From Misgurnus anguillicaudatus (lineage: Eukaryota; Chordata; Actinopteri; Cypriniformes; Cobitidae): a stretch of 64,000 nt of DNA. The notes beneath the pieces were generated by a model. That model saw only the letters and a program-made list of their open reading frames with translations. It made no database searches and was not told where the DNA came from. The stretch covers positions 9,563,001-9,627,000 of the forward strand of contig NC_073356.2 in the NCBI RefSeq assembly GCF_027580225.2, given 5' to 3'. Below, piece after piece: positions 44,640 to 55,207 of this stretch; position 1 is the stretch's first letter; each line of letters begins with the position of its first letter. The position numbers and the translations under genes are program-made.

Positions 44640-45412
44640 AGCATGTGACACCATATATTCACATGGATTAAAGTTCTCCGTCGTAGCGACGGATTTCCGT
44701 CGATTGCAGCGAGTCTACGACGGATTTCCGTCAGTTGCAAAATTATTAAAATATCTTTTCATAAAGACGCCGTGTATTCACCTTGTTAAGTGGAATGTGG
44801 TCAAAGCCTGGAGTGGAGCCAAATCACGTTCCTCTCTCCACTGTAAGCGTTCTAATCACTACACACCAGATCCACTCCGGGTTTTCTGGCTGTATCTCAC
44901 GTTAAACTGAGGTAACTTTATTTCTGCTAGCATGGACATACTTGTAATGCAGAAAAGACCGATGTTTTGGACATCGATAAAGATGTATAAGACCAATGGA
45001 GATTAACTTGGCTTAGCGAAATGAGGAAGATTGGCAAGCTTTCAGTTCGTGGGCTAAGAAATTCAAACAGAGGTAATTTACGTGTCTTTGCACAGTAAGC
45101 CTAGGGTCCTGTATTTTTGGGGTAATTGATTTGTCTCGTACGTGATCGTTTTTTACTGCTACGCTGATCTAACCACTTGCTGATACAACGAGTTTGTTAA
45201 ACTCATGGGTAAACTTCACATGGCGCAAAGATGACATCAAAATCCCGTGAGAGCGAACCGAGAACTCATTAGACGAGACTGCTTCCGAAATGCTCTCGCA
45301 GTACTTTGATGTCACCCACCTGTCAGTTCTTGCAGTTGCATGTGCGCGTGGTCAGGAAATCAGAAAAACTTTTCTTTTCTTTGCGTAGCTGAAATGACAT
45401 AGGTTAGCTAAA
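44640..45412 (+). other. Leader-like region upstream of the second gypsy gag; no 5' LTR found
   Basis: I looked here for a copy of the 3' LTR start (TGTTATGTATGTGACACTG) and did not find one. The stretch contains two copies of ACGGATTTCCGTC (about 44688-44702 and 44717-44731) with palindromic CGTCGTAGCGACGG beside them, a GT-donor-like AACTGAGGTAACTTT near 44909 and short frames without recognisable content. It may be gypsy leader, captured sequence, or part of the surrounding inverted-repeat element. Confidence 0.4.
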
Positions 45413-46153
45413 ATGGCTGTTACCATAGGCCATATGGAAGCTTTTGATGAAAGTGTCGAACCATGGACCACCTATATTGAGAGATTTGAGCACTTTATAG
45501 AAGCTAACAGCATTGATGTCGACAAGAAAGTACCTGTGCTACTAAGTGTAGTCGGAGGGAAAACATACGGATTACTCCGAAGCCTGCTTGCGCCAGAAAA
45601 GCCGAGAGAGAAGAGTTTTAAGCACATCACAGACACGCTACAGCAACATTTTTCCCCGAAGCCCCTGATCATCGCGGAACGTTTTCGTTTCCACCGGCGG
45701 AATCAAGAGGAGGGCGAGTCGGTGACACAATATGTTGCAGTGCTTAGAGGACTTTCAGAACACTGTGAATTTGGGGGACATTTGGATGATGCACTTCGCG
45801 ATAGATTTGTGTGTGGTTTAAAGAGTGAGGCTACACAAAAGCGTTTGTTGACTGAAACTACACTGACGTTTCAAAGAGCGGTGGAGCTGGCGGTCTCCAT
45901 GGAAACAGCATCACGCGAAGCACACCAACTTAGCGGATCACTGACGGTAAATGCATTGTCTTTATTAAAGAATAAGACCGCAAACAAATGTAAACGATGT
46001 GGTAAGGACAACCATAGTGATGATGACTGTTGGTTTAAGGACAAAAATTGTAATACATGTGGAAAAAAGGCCACATCAGTCGTGTTTGCAGGAAGAGTAA
46101 CTATGACAGAAAAACAAAGAGTGGGAACCGAGCAAAAGCTGCACGACAAATAA
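45413..46153 (+). CDS. gag: Gypsy gag (second element), ends in a frameshifted zinc knuckle
   Basis: The 246-codon frame starts MAVTIGHMEAFDESVEPWTT. It carries a capsid-like core (FRFHRRNQEEGESVTQYVAV, LDDALRDRFVCGLKSEATQK) and two Cys-rich knuckles: CKRCGKDNHSDDDCWF and CNTCGKK. The second knuckle is cut because the frame leaves the expected one at an A6 run (46050-46062). A -1 shift exactly there joins gag to pol and gives CNTCGKKGHISRVC, a proper CX2CX4HX4C. The run fits an A AAA AAG slippery site in the gag frame, but a one-base loss in a homopolymer is at least as likely. Confidence 0.85.
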   Translation: MAVTIGHMEAFDESVEPWTTYIERFEHFIEANSIDVDKKVPVLLSVVGGKTYGLLRSLLAPEKPREKSFKHITDTLQQHFSPKPLIIAERFRFHRRNQEEGESVTQYVAVLRGLSEHCEFGGHLDDALRDRFVCGLKSEATQKRLLTETTLTFQRAVELAVSMETASREAHQLSGSLTVNALSLLKNKTANKCKRCGKDNHSDDDCWFKDKNCNTCGKKATSVVFAGRVTMTEKQRVGTEQKLHDK

Positions 46154-49100
46154 AAAAATCTGGACAGAAAGGCTATGTAAAGAAAGAAAGTGTGCACCAC
46201 GTTGATGCTGATGCAGCATCCAGTGATGATGAAACAGACTCTGAGTTAGCTCTGTATAAACTGTCACAGCCAGGAGAAAAGTCCAGTATCATTGTGAAAC
46301 CAGAAGTTGAAGGAATACCACTTGAAATGGAACTGGACACAGGTGCAGCAGTGTCTTTGATTTCAACAGAGACTTATAACAAAATATTGAAACACCTGCC
46401 CTTATGCTCAACTGACATTGTTCTTCGAACATACACAGGACAAGCATTAAACCCTGAAGGTGTAATTGATGTTCATGTAAAGATGGGCAAACAGACAGCT
46501 GTACTTCCTTTGTATGTCGTGCATGGCGATTATCCACCACTCTATGGCAGAGAATGGCTGCGTCAGATTAAACTAAACTGGAAAGAAATAAAAACGGTTA
46601 AATTGAAGACGCTAGGAGCTGTTCTGGAGAAACATGCAGCTATTTTCTCTAAACAACTGGGAGAAATGAAGAGCATTAAAGCTAAAATAACATTGAAGCC
46701 TGAGCACAAACCCAAGTTTTGTCAGCCCAGAGTTGTTCCATATGCTCTGCGTCCAAAAGTTGAAGAGGAGCTAAACCGTCTCACTGAAATAGGTGTATTG
46801 TCACCTGTACAGTACAGCGAATGGGCTACCCCAATAGTCCCTGTGGTGAAGAAAAACGGAGCAGTGCGCATATGTGGTGATTTTAAAGTGACGATAAACC
46901 CCGTCCTTCTCATTGAACACTATCCGTTACCACGTATCGAAGACCTGTTCGCTTCTTTGGCGGGAGGACAATGTTTTAGCAAACTGGATTTGTCACATGC
47001 TTACCTCCAGATGAGGGTGGAGGAGGAGTCAATGAAGTTCCTTACAATTTCCACACAGAAAGGGCTATTCCAGTATAAACGCCTTCCGTTCGGAATTGCT
47101 TCGGCTCCAGCTATATTTCAGAGAGCTATGGACCAAGTGTTACTAGGTCTTTCCAATGTCCATTGCTATCTCGATGACATTCTTGTTACTGGGAGGACTG
47201 AAGCTGAACACCTGGAAAACCTGGATGCAGTCCTTGGACGCCTGGAAGAGTTTGGTTTGCATGTTGAAAAAGGGAAATGTGACTTCTTCAAGGACTCATT
47301 GGAATACTTGGGTCACATAATTGATGCTGAAGTTTTGCACAAGTCACCTGAAAAAGTAAGTGCAATTGTTAATGCTCCAACCCCATCAAACATCACACAG
47401 CTGAGATCATTCCTTGGCCTGCTGAACTATTATGGGAGATTCATACCTAATTTGGCAACCATAGCGAGTCCATTGAACGCCCTGCTGTGTAAGGGGAAAC
47501 GTTGGCAGTGGTCTTCAGAGTGTGAGGGTGCATTTAAAAAGGCAAAAGAACAATTAGTGTCACAAAACGTCTTGACACATTATGACCCACAGAACGCAAT
47601 TCGGCTCGCGTGCGATGCATCACCATACGGCATTGGTGCCGTTATCTCCCATATGTTACCCAACGGTGAAGAAAAGCCAATAGCTTTCGCATCACGCACA
47701 CTTAGTAAGGCAGAACAGAATTATGCGCAGATCGAGCGTGAGGCTCTGGCAATCGTGTTCGGAGTCAGAAAATTCCATCAGTATCTCTATGGACGGAAAT
47801 TCACGCTTTTCACAGATCACCGCCCCCTTACTACGATCTTTGGACCACAGAATGGAATCCCATCTATGGCGGCGGCACGGATGCAAAGGTGGGCATTGCT
47901 TTTATCTGCACACAACTACACCATTGAGTACAAAAGAGGTGAACATCATGCAAATGCTGATGGTCTTTCCCGTCTGCCATTACAAGTGGAACACAGAGAG
48001 AAAAAGGATGCTGTTGAGCTGTTCTACCTCAGACAGGTAGAGAAGCTGCCTGTCAGTGCCACTGATATCCGACATGAAACTATGAGTGACACTATCTTGT
48101 CTACAGTAGTCGAGATGGTTCTAAAAGGGACTCAAGCTGTCAGCCTGACAGATAACAATGCACTTTCGCCTTTCATCTCCAAGTGCAATGAACTGTCTGT
48201 CCAACAAGGGTGCTTAATGCGGGGGTTGAGAGTCGTCGTTCCTCACAAGCTGCGGAAAAGAGTGCTGGAGGAACTGCACACGGGCCACCCAGGAATTGTT
48301 AGAATGAAGTCCATCGCTCGCAGTTATGTGTGGTGGCCGGGTATTGATGCTGACATTGAACTGCAAGTGAAAATGTGTCAGTCATGTCAACAAATACAGA
48401 AAATGCCACCCCAAGCGCCCCTCCACCCATGGGAGTGGCCAAGCAAACCATGGGAGCGCATACATGTTGATTTCGCTGGGCCGTGTGAGGGCTACATGTA
48501 CCTAGTCGTGGTTGACGCACATTCAAAGTGGCCTGAGGTGCGGTTGATGACATCCACGACAGTGGGAAAAACAATTGATGTTTTAAGGAACCTGTTTAGT
48601 CATTATGGTCTTCCTGAAGTCCTTGTGAGCGACAACGGACCACAATTTGTCTCTCAGGAATTTGCAAATTTCCTGAAGGCCAACCATGTGAAACATATCC
48701 GTTCGGCTCCTTATCACCCGGCAACTAACGGGCAGGCTGAGAGGTTTGTCCAGTCATTGAAACAAGCACTGAAGGCTTCTAAGGGCTCTTCTACTCTTCA
48801 GAAACGTCTGGAAACTTTCTTGCTGACGTATCGCAACACGCCACATCCAACGACAAAAGAGTCTCCTTCCCTGTTGTTTTTGGGACGCCATTTGCGCACA
48901 CGTCTTGATGCCCTGCGACCTAGTGTGGCTGCTGCAGTGCGTTTCTCACAGACCCCTCAGGTTCTCCGCTGGGCTGGTCGTTCAAAGCAGAGGCAATTGG
49001 GAGTAGGTGATGTTGTGCTGGCTCGTGATTATAGGGGGAGAGAGAGATGGACACCTGGAGTGGTGACGGCTCAAAGTGGTCCAGTATCTTATACTGTGGA

Positions 49101-49389
49101 TGTTGGTGGTTCTGAGGAATGGAGGCGTCACACTGATCAACTTTTGTCCATTCCAAACCAAACAGCTGAAACTCAGTTGAAAGTATTACCTGATAATACG
49201 AATGTGCCTGTTCCAGTGCAGAACTCTGTAAATGCCTCTTCGTCTACGCCTTTAACTGAGACCAGAGATGGTATCGGTGATACATCAACAGAGTCTCAGA
49301 TGCAGCATGGAAAACTCGACATACCACCTGCACAGGTCAGGCGTTATCCAGCCAGAGTGATTAAGCCACCCAACCGTCTGACATTATAG
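46057..49389 (+). CDS. pol: Gypsy pol polyprotein (second element), 1110 codons, intact
   Basis: The frame begins within the Gag zinc knuckle and continues with a protease LELDTGAA-type site (MELDTGAAVSLIS, Asp94), reverse transcriptase with FSKLDLSHAYLQM and the YLDD box (371-374), RNase H with LACDASPYGIGAVI and FTDHRPL, and an integrase. The integrase has a zinc-binding HTGHPG...CQSCQ region, then HVDFAGP, VSDNGPQFVSQ and NGQAERFVQ, the D,D-35-E acids. The C-terminus carries VGDVVLARDYRGRERWTPGV. This is the ordinary gypsy order. The sequence is distinct from the element at 37.6 kb; the two are separate lineages. No stop or shift is visible over 1110 codons. Confidence 0.92.
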   Translation: MWKKGHISRVCRKSNYDRKTKSGNRAKAARQIKKSGQKGYVKKESVHHVDADAASSDDETDSELALYKLSQPGEKSSIIVKPEVEGIPLEMELDTGAAVSLISTETYNKILKHLPLCSTDIVLRTYTGQALNPEGVIDVHVKMGKQTAVLPLYVVHGDYPPLYGREWLRQIKLNWKEIKTVKLKTLGAVLEKHAAIFSKQLGEMKSIKAKITLKPEHKPKFCQPRVVPYALRPKVEEELNRLTEIGVLSPVQYSEWATPIVPVVKKNGAVRICGDFKVTINPVLLIEHYPLPRIEDLFASLAGGQCFSKLDLSHAYLQMRVEEESMKFLTISTQKGLFQYKRLPFGIASAPAIFQRAMDQVLLGLSNVHCYLDDILVTGRTEAEHLENLDAVLGRLEEFGLHVEKGKCDFFKDSLEYLGHIIDAEVLHKSPEKVSAIVNAPTPSNITQLRSFLGLLNYYGRFIPNLATIASPLNALLCKGKRWQWSSECEGAFKKAKEQLVSQNVLTHYDPQNAIRLACDASPYGIGAVISHMLPNGEEKPIAFASRTLSKAEQNYAQIEREALAIVFGVRKFHQYLYGRKFTLFTDHRPLTTIFGPQNGIPSMAAARMQRWALLLSAHNYTIEYKRGEHHANADGLSRLPLQVEHREKKDAVELFYLRQVEKLPVSATDIRHETMSDTILSTVVEMVLKGTQAVSLTDNNALSPFISKCNELSVQQGCLMRGLRVVVPHKLRKRVLEELHTGHPGIVRMKSIARSYVWWPGIDADIELQVKMCQSCQQIQKMPPQAPLHPWEWPSKPWERIHVDFAGPCEGYMYLVVVDAHSKWPEVRLMTSTTVGKTIDVLRNLFSHYGLPEVLVSDNGPQFVSQEFANFLKANHVKHIRSAPYHPATNGQAERFVQSLKQALKASKGSSTLQKRLETFLLTYRNTPHPTTKESPSLLFLGRHLRTRLDALRPSVAAAVRFSQTPQVLRWAGRSKQRQLGVGDVVLARDYRGRERWTPGVVTAQSGPVSYTVDVGGSEEWRRHTDQLLSIPNQTAETQLKVLPDNTNVPVPVQNSVNASSSTPLTETRDGIGDTSTESQMQHGKLDIPPAQVRRYPARVIKPPNRLTL

Positions 49390-49585
49390 GATTATGAAAC
49401 CTGCTGGATTGAACTGTAATTAGTTATGTTAGTGAGTCTGTTCTGATATGGGGCAGAATAATCCCCGAACTGGCTCGAGGCAAGAGGCAGTCTACCCTCT
49501 ACCTCTAGTGTAGAATAAATAATTGCATTATGTTTGTTGTTTTTCAAATGTTTTGAAGTCCTTCTTCATCTAAGAGGGGAGGAGA

Positions 49586-49770
49586 TGTTATGTATGTGAC
49601 ACTGTCATTCTCTATAGTGCCTACAGGTGGCACCACTTTAGTATTATTATGTTGTTGTGTTCTTTTAAATAAAGCTATTCAAGGATTGAAGTGCCTCCGC
49701 ATGTGTTATTTATTCACAGTGCATTTCAGAGTGTTTTATATATATATGTTATGATAGTGAAAACATAACA
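49586..49770 (+). repeat. Probable 3' LTR of the second gypsy
   Basis: A purine tract AGAGGGGAGGAGA ends at 49585 and is followed by TGTTATGTATGTGACACTG. The stretch contains an AATAAA signal (about 49669-49674) and ends in CATAACA at 49770, the inverse of its own start. No second copy was found upstream of gag, so the right border is a judgement. Confidence 0.6.
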
Positions 49771-50380
49771 CACTGCTAATATTATGTTTTGGGTCAGGGT
49801 TGTATACTCTATTAATATCACTTTACATGTAATGGTGTAACTGCAATCTTGTAGATACTTCACTTTTTTGGGGTTGATAATGCCATTGCAGCTTTTATTT
49901 ACATTTTATGGTATTTTATTTTATTTACCTATCATATACTGTAAAACCAAAAACGTCTCTACTTAAAAAACTTACTTCAATTGGTAACACCTAATATTTA
50001 AACATTTTTTAACTTTAATAATTTCACTTTAAGTTGATAAAATTTTAGGCACTATCAATAATTTGATCCAACTTTAACTTTTTACAGTGTATATCATGCA
50101 AATTTATATACCATTTTAGTATGCTGTCTTGATAATCCCATAAAAAATCTTGGTACTGTGAAGGCACTTAAATAAGTTTCACTAATATTCATCTTATCCA
50201 TTTTATACTGTATATTACATTGTGTAACATAATATACATTGTATAAAAAACCCTATAATCTTTATATTTCATAATGTTACATTATTTCTTATATACTTTC
50301 TATATACTACTAACCGGTTTTACTGTAATTTTGCTGCTTTGCAACAATGCAACAAGAAATTTGTCAAAAGTGCTATAGAA
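49771..50380. other. AT-rich stretch, no gene seen
   Basis: Low-complexity AT-rich sequence with TATACTGTA-type short palindromes and no supported coding region. It joins the 3' LTR of the gypsy to the right arm of the inverted-repeat element. Confidence 0.5.
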
Positions 50381-50921
50381 ATACATTTGAATTAAAGTAA
50401 TTCTAACACATTCTTTGTTGTAAAGTGCATGATCTCCACCTCTCTGCTGCTCTCGTTTCTCTCAACTAGGTTAGGAGACCTCTCCAGCTCTCTTAAATAA
50501 TTTAGGAGCTGAGACCTAGTCTTAACACTTAGGAGGCTTTATAAATCAAACTTATTCTTAAGTCTAGGAATAAGAGTAAAATGACATCATTCTTAGAGTA
50601 CAATTTTAGTCTTAAGTGAATTAAAATTCTAAGCGGCTTTATACATACGGGCCTAGGTCTTTTAGTTAGAACAGCCCCAAACTGGTTTGCATTTTCAGTT
50701 GTGAGGGAGAAGACGTACCTGCATAGCATTCCGATGAAGGGGAATACAACATTTTTGGGTGCAAAGTGTAAGATAACTTTGTGAAATGACTCTACAGTTG
50801 ATGTCTGGTAATGTTAATCAGGGCATTTTGTAGCCTATTTAGTGCTCTTAAACATTGGGGGAAACCGATGTAATGTTATTGAATGGTCAGGAAATAGTTT
50901 CTTTCGAATATACAAGTAGTC

Positions 50922-53148
50922 CTAAATTATTACCTTCAAGTATGCAATCTGTCCAGAAGAAATGGCAGGTGCCCAAATGAACTCTACCATCTGCCACAGC
51001 TGCAAAATAAGTAGCCACACATCATCAGCTGAGTTCTTTATTTTATCTCCTATTAACACTGGTAGCAATCTCAGGAAGCACCAGTTCTGAACAGCATGCC
51101 CTCCAAGTTTTTCACTTCCAGGATTTCTCTCACATGGTTTATCATGTGCATAATTGCCTAGGTATGTGAAATTATGTATCCTCCTATTCAATTCTACATA
51201 TGTGAATTGTTTCTCATATTTGACCAAATGTTTAATGCACAAAGCCAAATCATAAGACACAACAATTTCGAAAAGATCATGCCCTATGCATGGAGGCAAC
51301 CCAGGCTGGCAGACATGGTAGTGTGACAACTCATTGAACAGCGAGTCAAATTTAAACCCTTTTTTCTGATGCCCATCATCTGCGTGGACATTACCTTTAT
51401 ATCACTCCACAATTCTGCTTGGTCCCTTGCTAAGGGGGTCTGCCACAAATGTTGGTCTATCAATTTCACAGAATCTGCAAAAGAAGAAACTGTTGTTAAA
51501 GTTTTCAACAAAACCCCCAATAGCATGGGAACCCAGATTGTCTCCAGCAAAAGCACAAACAATTGCTTTCCTAATTTCACCATTAGGCATTTGGATGCCA
51601 CATACCTCAAGGTCTTTGAGGTCCTTTAGCAGCTGTCCCATCACCAAGTCTTGTCCAAAGAACTGAAAATCTGTCTCTCTGCAAAGGAGATAAAGTTGCA
51701 TATGGTCAGTGGTTGATTATGAGGCAAAATGTGAGACAGACTGCCAGCACTTTGTTTTTTCTTTCCTGAGCCTAATGGATTGACTACTTCAAATGAGTCC
51801 TGATAGAGAATTAAGCCCAGAGACATGGGCTCTAACTTAAACAATGCATTTTTTGCAATTACTTTTCCATCCCAAATGTCCTTAAGAACACATTTTTTGG
51901 CGAACTTGCAAATGTGCGTAGCTTTGCTGCTCCCTCATGGACTCACTTTTGAAAAGACCTGCTAGTGTTTCTTTTATTTGAATGTATTAAGCAAAACATT
52001 AATTTCTTGCTTCGTTGGTCCCTAAACAAATGGGAACTGGCTCAATGTAGTTGAAGCTTTTTTTATACAAAGTTTTTCCTTCTCTGATCCGTTTTGAATA
52101 TCTGAGTGTTGCAAGTGTGGAAAAGATCATCCACTTGTAATGGTTTTGTTCTGTGTTTACTTGTGTTCTGTGTATTTTTGTATTTTGGACTTTTATTTTG
52201 ATACCCTGCTCTGTTCTGACTTTTATTTTGATATTCATCATGCCATGTCACAGTTCACACTTCCTGTCTGTCTGTATATAAGTCACATCCTGTTCACCTG
52301 CTCCTGGCTGATTATTACATCGCCACATCTAGTCTGTATCTGCTTGTTATCTGAATCTGTTTATCTGTTATCTGTTACCTGTTTATCTGTATCTGTTCCT
52401 GTTTTTTGACCTGTGCCTGTTATCTGGATTTTGCCTGTACTGCCGCCTGCCCTGACACATTGCCTGTATTTTGGATTACGTTTGTTGGATTAACCCTGTT
52501 TGGATTTGGTTGCTGGCCCTTTATGGGATTTTACTTAATAAACACCTTTTGCATATGGATTCACACTTTCTCCGCTTTCATTAAAGCACCCCGGTTACAG
52601 AATAATCAGCCATAAACCGGAATCCAGCAAAGGTCAGTAATCTCCCACCAGCACCACCACTTTAATCTCATTCACTCTTTCTATATCAGTCTCAGGAAGT
52701 CCAAGAAGAATCTTTTTTTTAAGTTTACTCAGCAAATGTGACAGGATGATGTCATGTATTTCCTGAAGTCCTTCAATGACTGTTTGAATAACAGATGAAG
52801 GAAGCAACAGCTTTGCCTGTAACTTAAGATAAAAGAAGGCCAGATTTTTCAGAAACATTTCATTATCTACATTTCAGGGCAAATCTCATCTACAGTCATT
52901 TCACTAGCAGCCGCCTCACACCTGTCCTCAAAATGGACATTAGACTCCTGAGCGCCATCTTGGCTTCTACTTGTTGCCTGAACAACAATTTCAATTAAAC
53001 TGTGCTCTGTCTTTTCTTTATGACATCTTGACAAATGTGATGTGAATGTTGAAAAAACAGTATATGTCTTTTTACACTGTTTAAATGGGCAAGTTACTGA
53101 TGTGCCATCTTTCAAATGGGTTTTTAGATGCGAATAGAAAGCAGTCAA
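50922..53148 (-). pseudogene. C2H2-finger transposase-like multi-copy gene, broken
   Basis: Read on the minus strand, 53148-52867 encodes a C2H2-type finger (CPFKQCKKTYTVFSTFTSHL followed by SRCHKEK). 52858-52660 reads FYLKLQAKLLLPSSVIQTVI and EGLQEIHDIILSHL. After a gypsy LTR insertion the gene resumes at about 52105-52000 (KKSFNYIEPVPICLG), then LYQDSFEVVNPLGSGKKK (near 51795), FGQDLVMGQLLKDLKDLEV, FAGDNLGSHAIGGFVENFN and CRFCEI (51660-51460). The end reads MSHYHVCQPGLPPCIGHDLF and GHAVQNWCFLRLLPVLIG (51329-51040). I recall this as a large fish gene family; its conserved blocks resemble CACTA-type transposases but I cannot place it firmly. Several stops and shifts make it a pseudogene. Confidence 0.65.
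52136..52630 (+). mobile_element. Gypsy LTR plus a few bases of leader
   Basis: TGTAATGGTTTTGTTCTGTG at 52136 starts an LTR-like stretch with repeated CCTGTT/ATCTG phrases and an AATAAA signal (about 52539-52544). It ends GGTTACA at 52599. GAATAATCAGCC plus AACCGGAATCCAGCA follow, resembling the primer-site and gag-start region of fish V-clade gypsy elements. Because leader sequence remains it is not a clean solo LTR. It interrupts the C2H2-finger pseudogene. Confidence 0.6.
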
Positions 53149-53551
53149 CCTTTAAAAGACTTCTCTAAATACAAACCTCCTGCCCATATGTGAACCCTTA
53201 CAATTAGAGTTATCCAACATATGACATTAGAGGAAAATTAAGTGCATTACCGGCCAAACACAACAATTTCAAACACTTTAATCAATGTGTAATTAAAAGA
53301 CGCATGAAGTGCCTAATGACCGCCGTCACGTTGAAGATCCCTCTTTCTCTTTGCATCGGCAACAGGCGATCCTCTTCATGTGATTATGGCAACCAGGAGT
53401 CGTTTACATCATAATACAAAAGTCTTTGCTTGTTTTCCGCAGAGAGATAGTCCGAGCTATTCCCCACAACAAGTAAAGTGTTAATTGGCTTGCTATTCAC
53501 AACCGAGAGAGTCTGTGCTCGTCATCCACCACAGAGGGTGTCTTTATTTCC
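53149..53551. other. No gene seen between two pseudogenes
   Basis: No supported coding region. The stretch lies between the first exon of the C2H2-finger pseudogene and the end of the gypsy pol fragment, and may hold the former promoter of the C2H2-finger gene. Confidence 0.4.
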
Positions 53552-54435
53552 TTAACCTGCTGGCGTCCACCTATATGGTCCCTTTTCCTCTCTATTGTAT
53601 ATGTTCCCCCCACTATCTAACTCCGGGCCAATAAGTGGACCCCCGGTTTTCTTCAGCGCCAGTTCTGAAGCTCTAGCCTGATGACGTTTCACTGCCTCCA
53701 GCACAGTAGAGAGACTTACTGCTACCCTCTCCACACAACCGTTCACAGTTGAAAATCTCTCTTGTGCCTACACATTCATCATTATATCAATTGGTAATAC
53801 CATCTCTTGACCAAATAGGACTCATAAGGAGTAAAACCGGTACTGTGGACCGGTGTCCTTATGAACTGCACACTCTGGGCACTTCTGACACCATTGCTTT
53901 ACATCCTTATCCCACCCCCACCAATAAAACCGATCCCTTACGTTTCCCCCTAACTTCTGCACCCCCAAATGACCCACAGTTATCGTATTGTGTAACAGTC
54001 CCAACACTTTTGGGACCAGAGCTGCTGGAACATTCATTTGAGTCTTTGCCATCAAGCCAGGCATTGGAGGCAACACTCTTACTAATCCTGTCTCCTGAGC
54101 ATGTATCTGTTTCCAGACTAAAGCATACTGCTTAAGGGGAGATGAGCACTGATCATTTCCTGTCTTCTACTACCCTGCTTCTTTAGTTCCCACAGTACTC
54201 TTAACTCTGGATCACCAAACTGAGCTCTTGACAAATCATAATCCTCCACCCCTTCTTTTCCTACCTGCCGATTTAGTCCAAGTTTTTCCTGTTCTACCAC
54301 AAATCTTTGAACAGTGGGGGTATTTGCACCTCACTAACACAATTTATAGTGGCCTCCTCTTTATACCCCGGCAGCCTCAACAAGGCATCTGCATTGCTAT
54401 GGTTCTTCCCAGGGCCGTCATTTTATTTATTCGAA
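53552..54435 (-). pseudogene. Gypsy pol fragment lacking the integrase core
   Basis: On the minus strand the fragment starts near 54400 with HSNADALLRLPG, the end of an RNase H domain. A linker (DLSRAQFGDPELRVLWELKK, 54300-54118) follows, then the zinc-binding part of integrase (HNTITVGHLGVQKL, RDRFYWWGWDKDVKQWCQKC, 54076-53822). The catalytic D,D,E core is absent. The frame at 53746-53552 jumps to RHQARASELALKKTGG, the C-terminal tail. An internal deletion therefore removed the core, and stops separate the pieces. Confidence 0.7.
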
Positions 54436-54840
54436 CTTGACCACTGTTGTCATGTGGTTTTAACGTCAGTAATGGTGGTGACAAAAAGTCACATGGATAT
54501 TAACGTCATTGACAGGAGACTGCACTGCCCCGTGTCAATGTTTTGAATGGAAATTTTCTCACGATTTACAAGTAGTTGAAAACATTACAGATATTGATAG
54601 TAATCAGCTGGACAACATATATAACACTGGCCTAGTGGTTTTTGGACATTTTACTGCAAATATCTTACAAATTGCACCTTTAAGCTAAAACTTGAATACA
54701 TGGGTCAAAGACGAGACGTCACCATTTTGGTGTCCGCATCAAATATAATTTACAAAAGTGATTTTACATACAAAAAAAAACATATAAAATGCAAGTAAAA
54801 TGTCTACTTTTATGTTTCAAATAACTTTTGTGAAAATACA
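54436..54840. other. No gene seen
   Basis: AT-rich non-coding sequence between the gypsy fragment and the exon-like segments that follow. A TTTTGGTGTCCGCATC phrase near 54722 has no recognised meaning. Confidence 0.4.
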
Positions 54841-55207
54841 ATGACCAAATATGAGTTTAATAATGCTCCAAAGTGTAAAATCGTCATTCAGCGTAATGGT
54901 TCGGACTATGATTTTACTAATACATTTTTAAATAAACGTATAAAATACCATGTTAAAAAAAAATTGGCTTCCTTGGCATGTTCACATAAGTGTTGGCTGT
55001 TTTATATTAATAGGACTATGTGTTATTTTTTTCGTTAAATATTGAAACAACTAGGGGACTTTTGTCCCGAATATGCAGTTTGTCAGAGGTCATTCAGTGT
55101 AACGGGATCAGGAAACCATTTTGAAATTAAATATACAAACAATACTCATCAAGCAGTCTGTGACATCATCAAAAGACCCCCTGAAGACCATGTGGTGATT
55201 CAGCAAG
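54841..55207 (+). other. Exon-like segments of an unrecognised gene
   Basis: One frame (54841-55035) reads MTKYEFNNAPKCKIVIQRNG and ends in a stop. The next (55042 to about 55207) reads MKQLGDFCPEYAVCQRSFSV, then HFEIKYTNNTHQAVCDIIKR and PPEDHVVIQQG, and ends at a consensus donor (CAAG|GTAAGTT). The second looks like a real coding exon because of its splice site and ordinary composition. I do not recognise the product. Possible continuing exons lie at 58381 and 59211, beyond the CACTA element. Confidence 0.35.

Larger units (their letters stand above)
44362..50656. mobile_element. Inverted-repeat element (GGGCCCGTATGTATAAA ends) hosting a gypsy
   Basis: AGGGCCCGTATGTATAAAAC at about 44363-44382 and TTTATACATACGGGCCT ending at about 50655 are inverted copies. 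Inside both ends lie CTTAAG/TCTTAAGT-rich stretches that pair loosely. A TSD is not evident. The interior consists of gene-poor sequence on both sides of the gypsy element at about 45.2-49.8 kb. It is probably a large MITE-class element that received the gypsy later. Confidence 0.6.
43856..50815 (-). pseudogene. THAP-transposase C-terminal fragment, three exons, interrupted
   Basis: On the minus strand an exon at about 50810-50716 reads QTSTVESFHKVILHFAPKNV and then VFPFIGMLCR before a GTACGT donor. The next exon (about 44258-44100) reads LHLAAMDFNENAVRPQLRTS and, further on, HTVKPVKTEPTF. The last (about 43993-43856) reads LMDSVFEEAVCDPLPFLDAV, QQIPVPPYLSAQHDRP and ends in a stop. This is the C-terminal third of the transposase family whose N-terminal two-thirds lies at 2531-6574. 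The intron between the first two exons contains the 44.36-50.66 kb inverted-repeat element and the gypsy in it. No upstream exons are recognisable beyond 50.83 kb. Confidence 0.7.

Noticed and set aside
52140..52615. Hydrophobic plus-strand frames that look like membrane or secreted proteins (FCVYLCSVYFCILDFYF)
   Set aside because: They fall inside an LTR-like sequence of repeated CTGTT/TTTTG phrases; the hydrophobicity is a product of T-richness.
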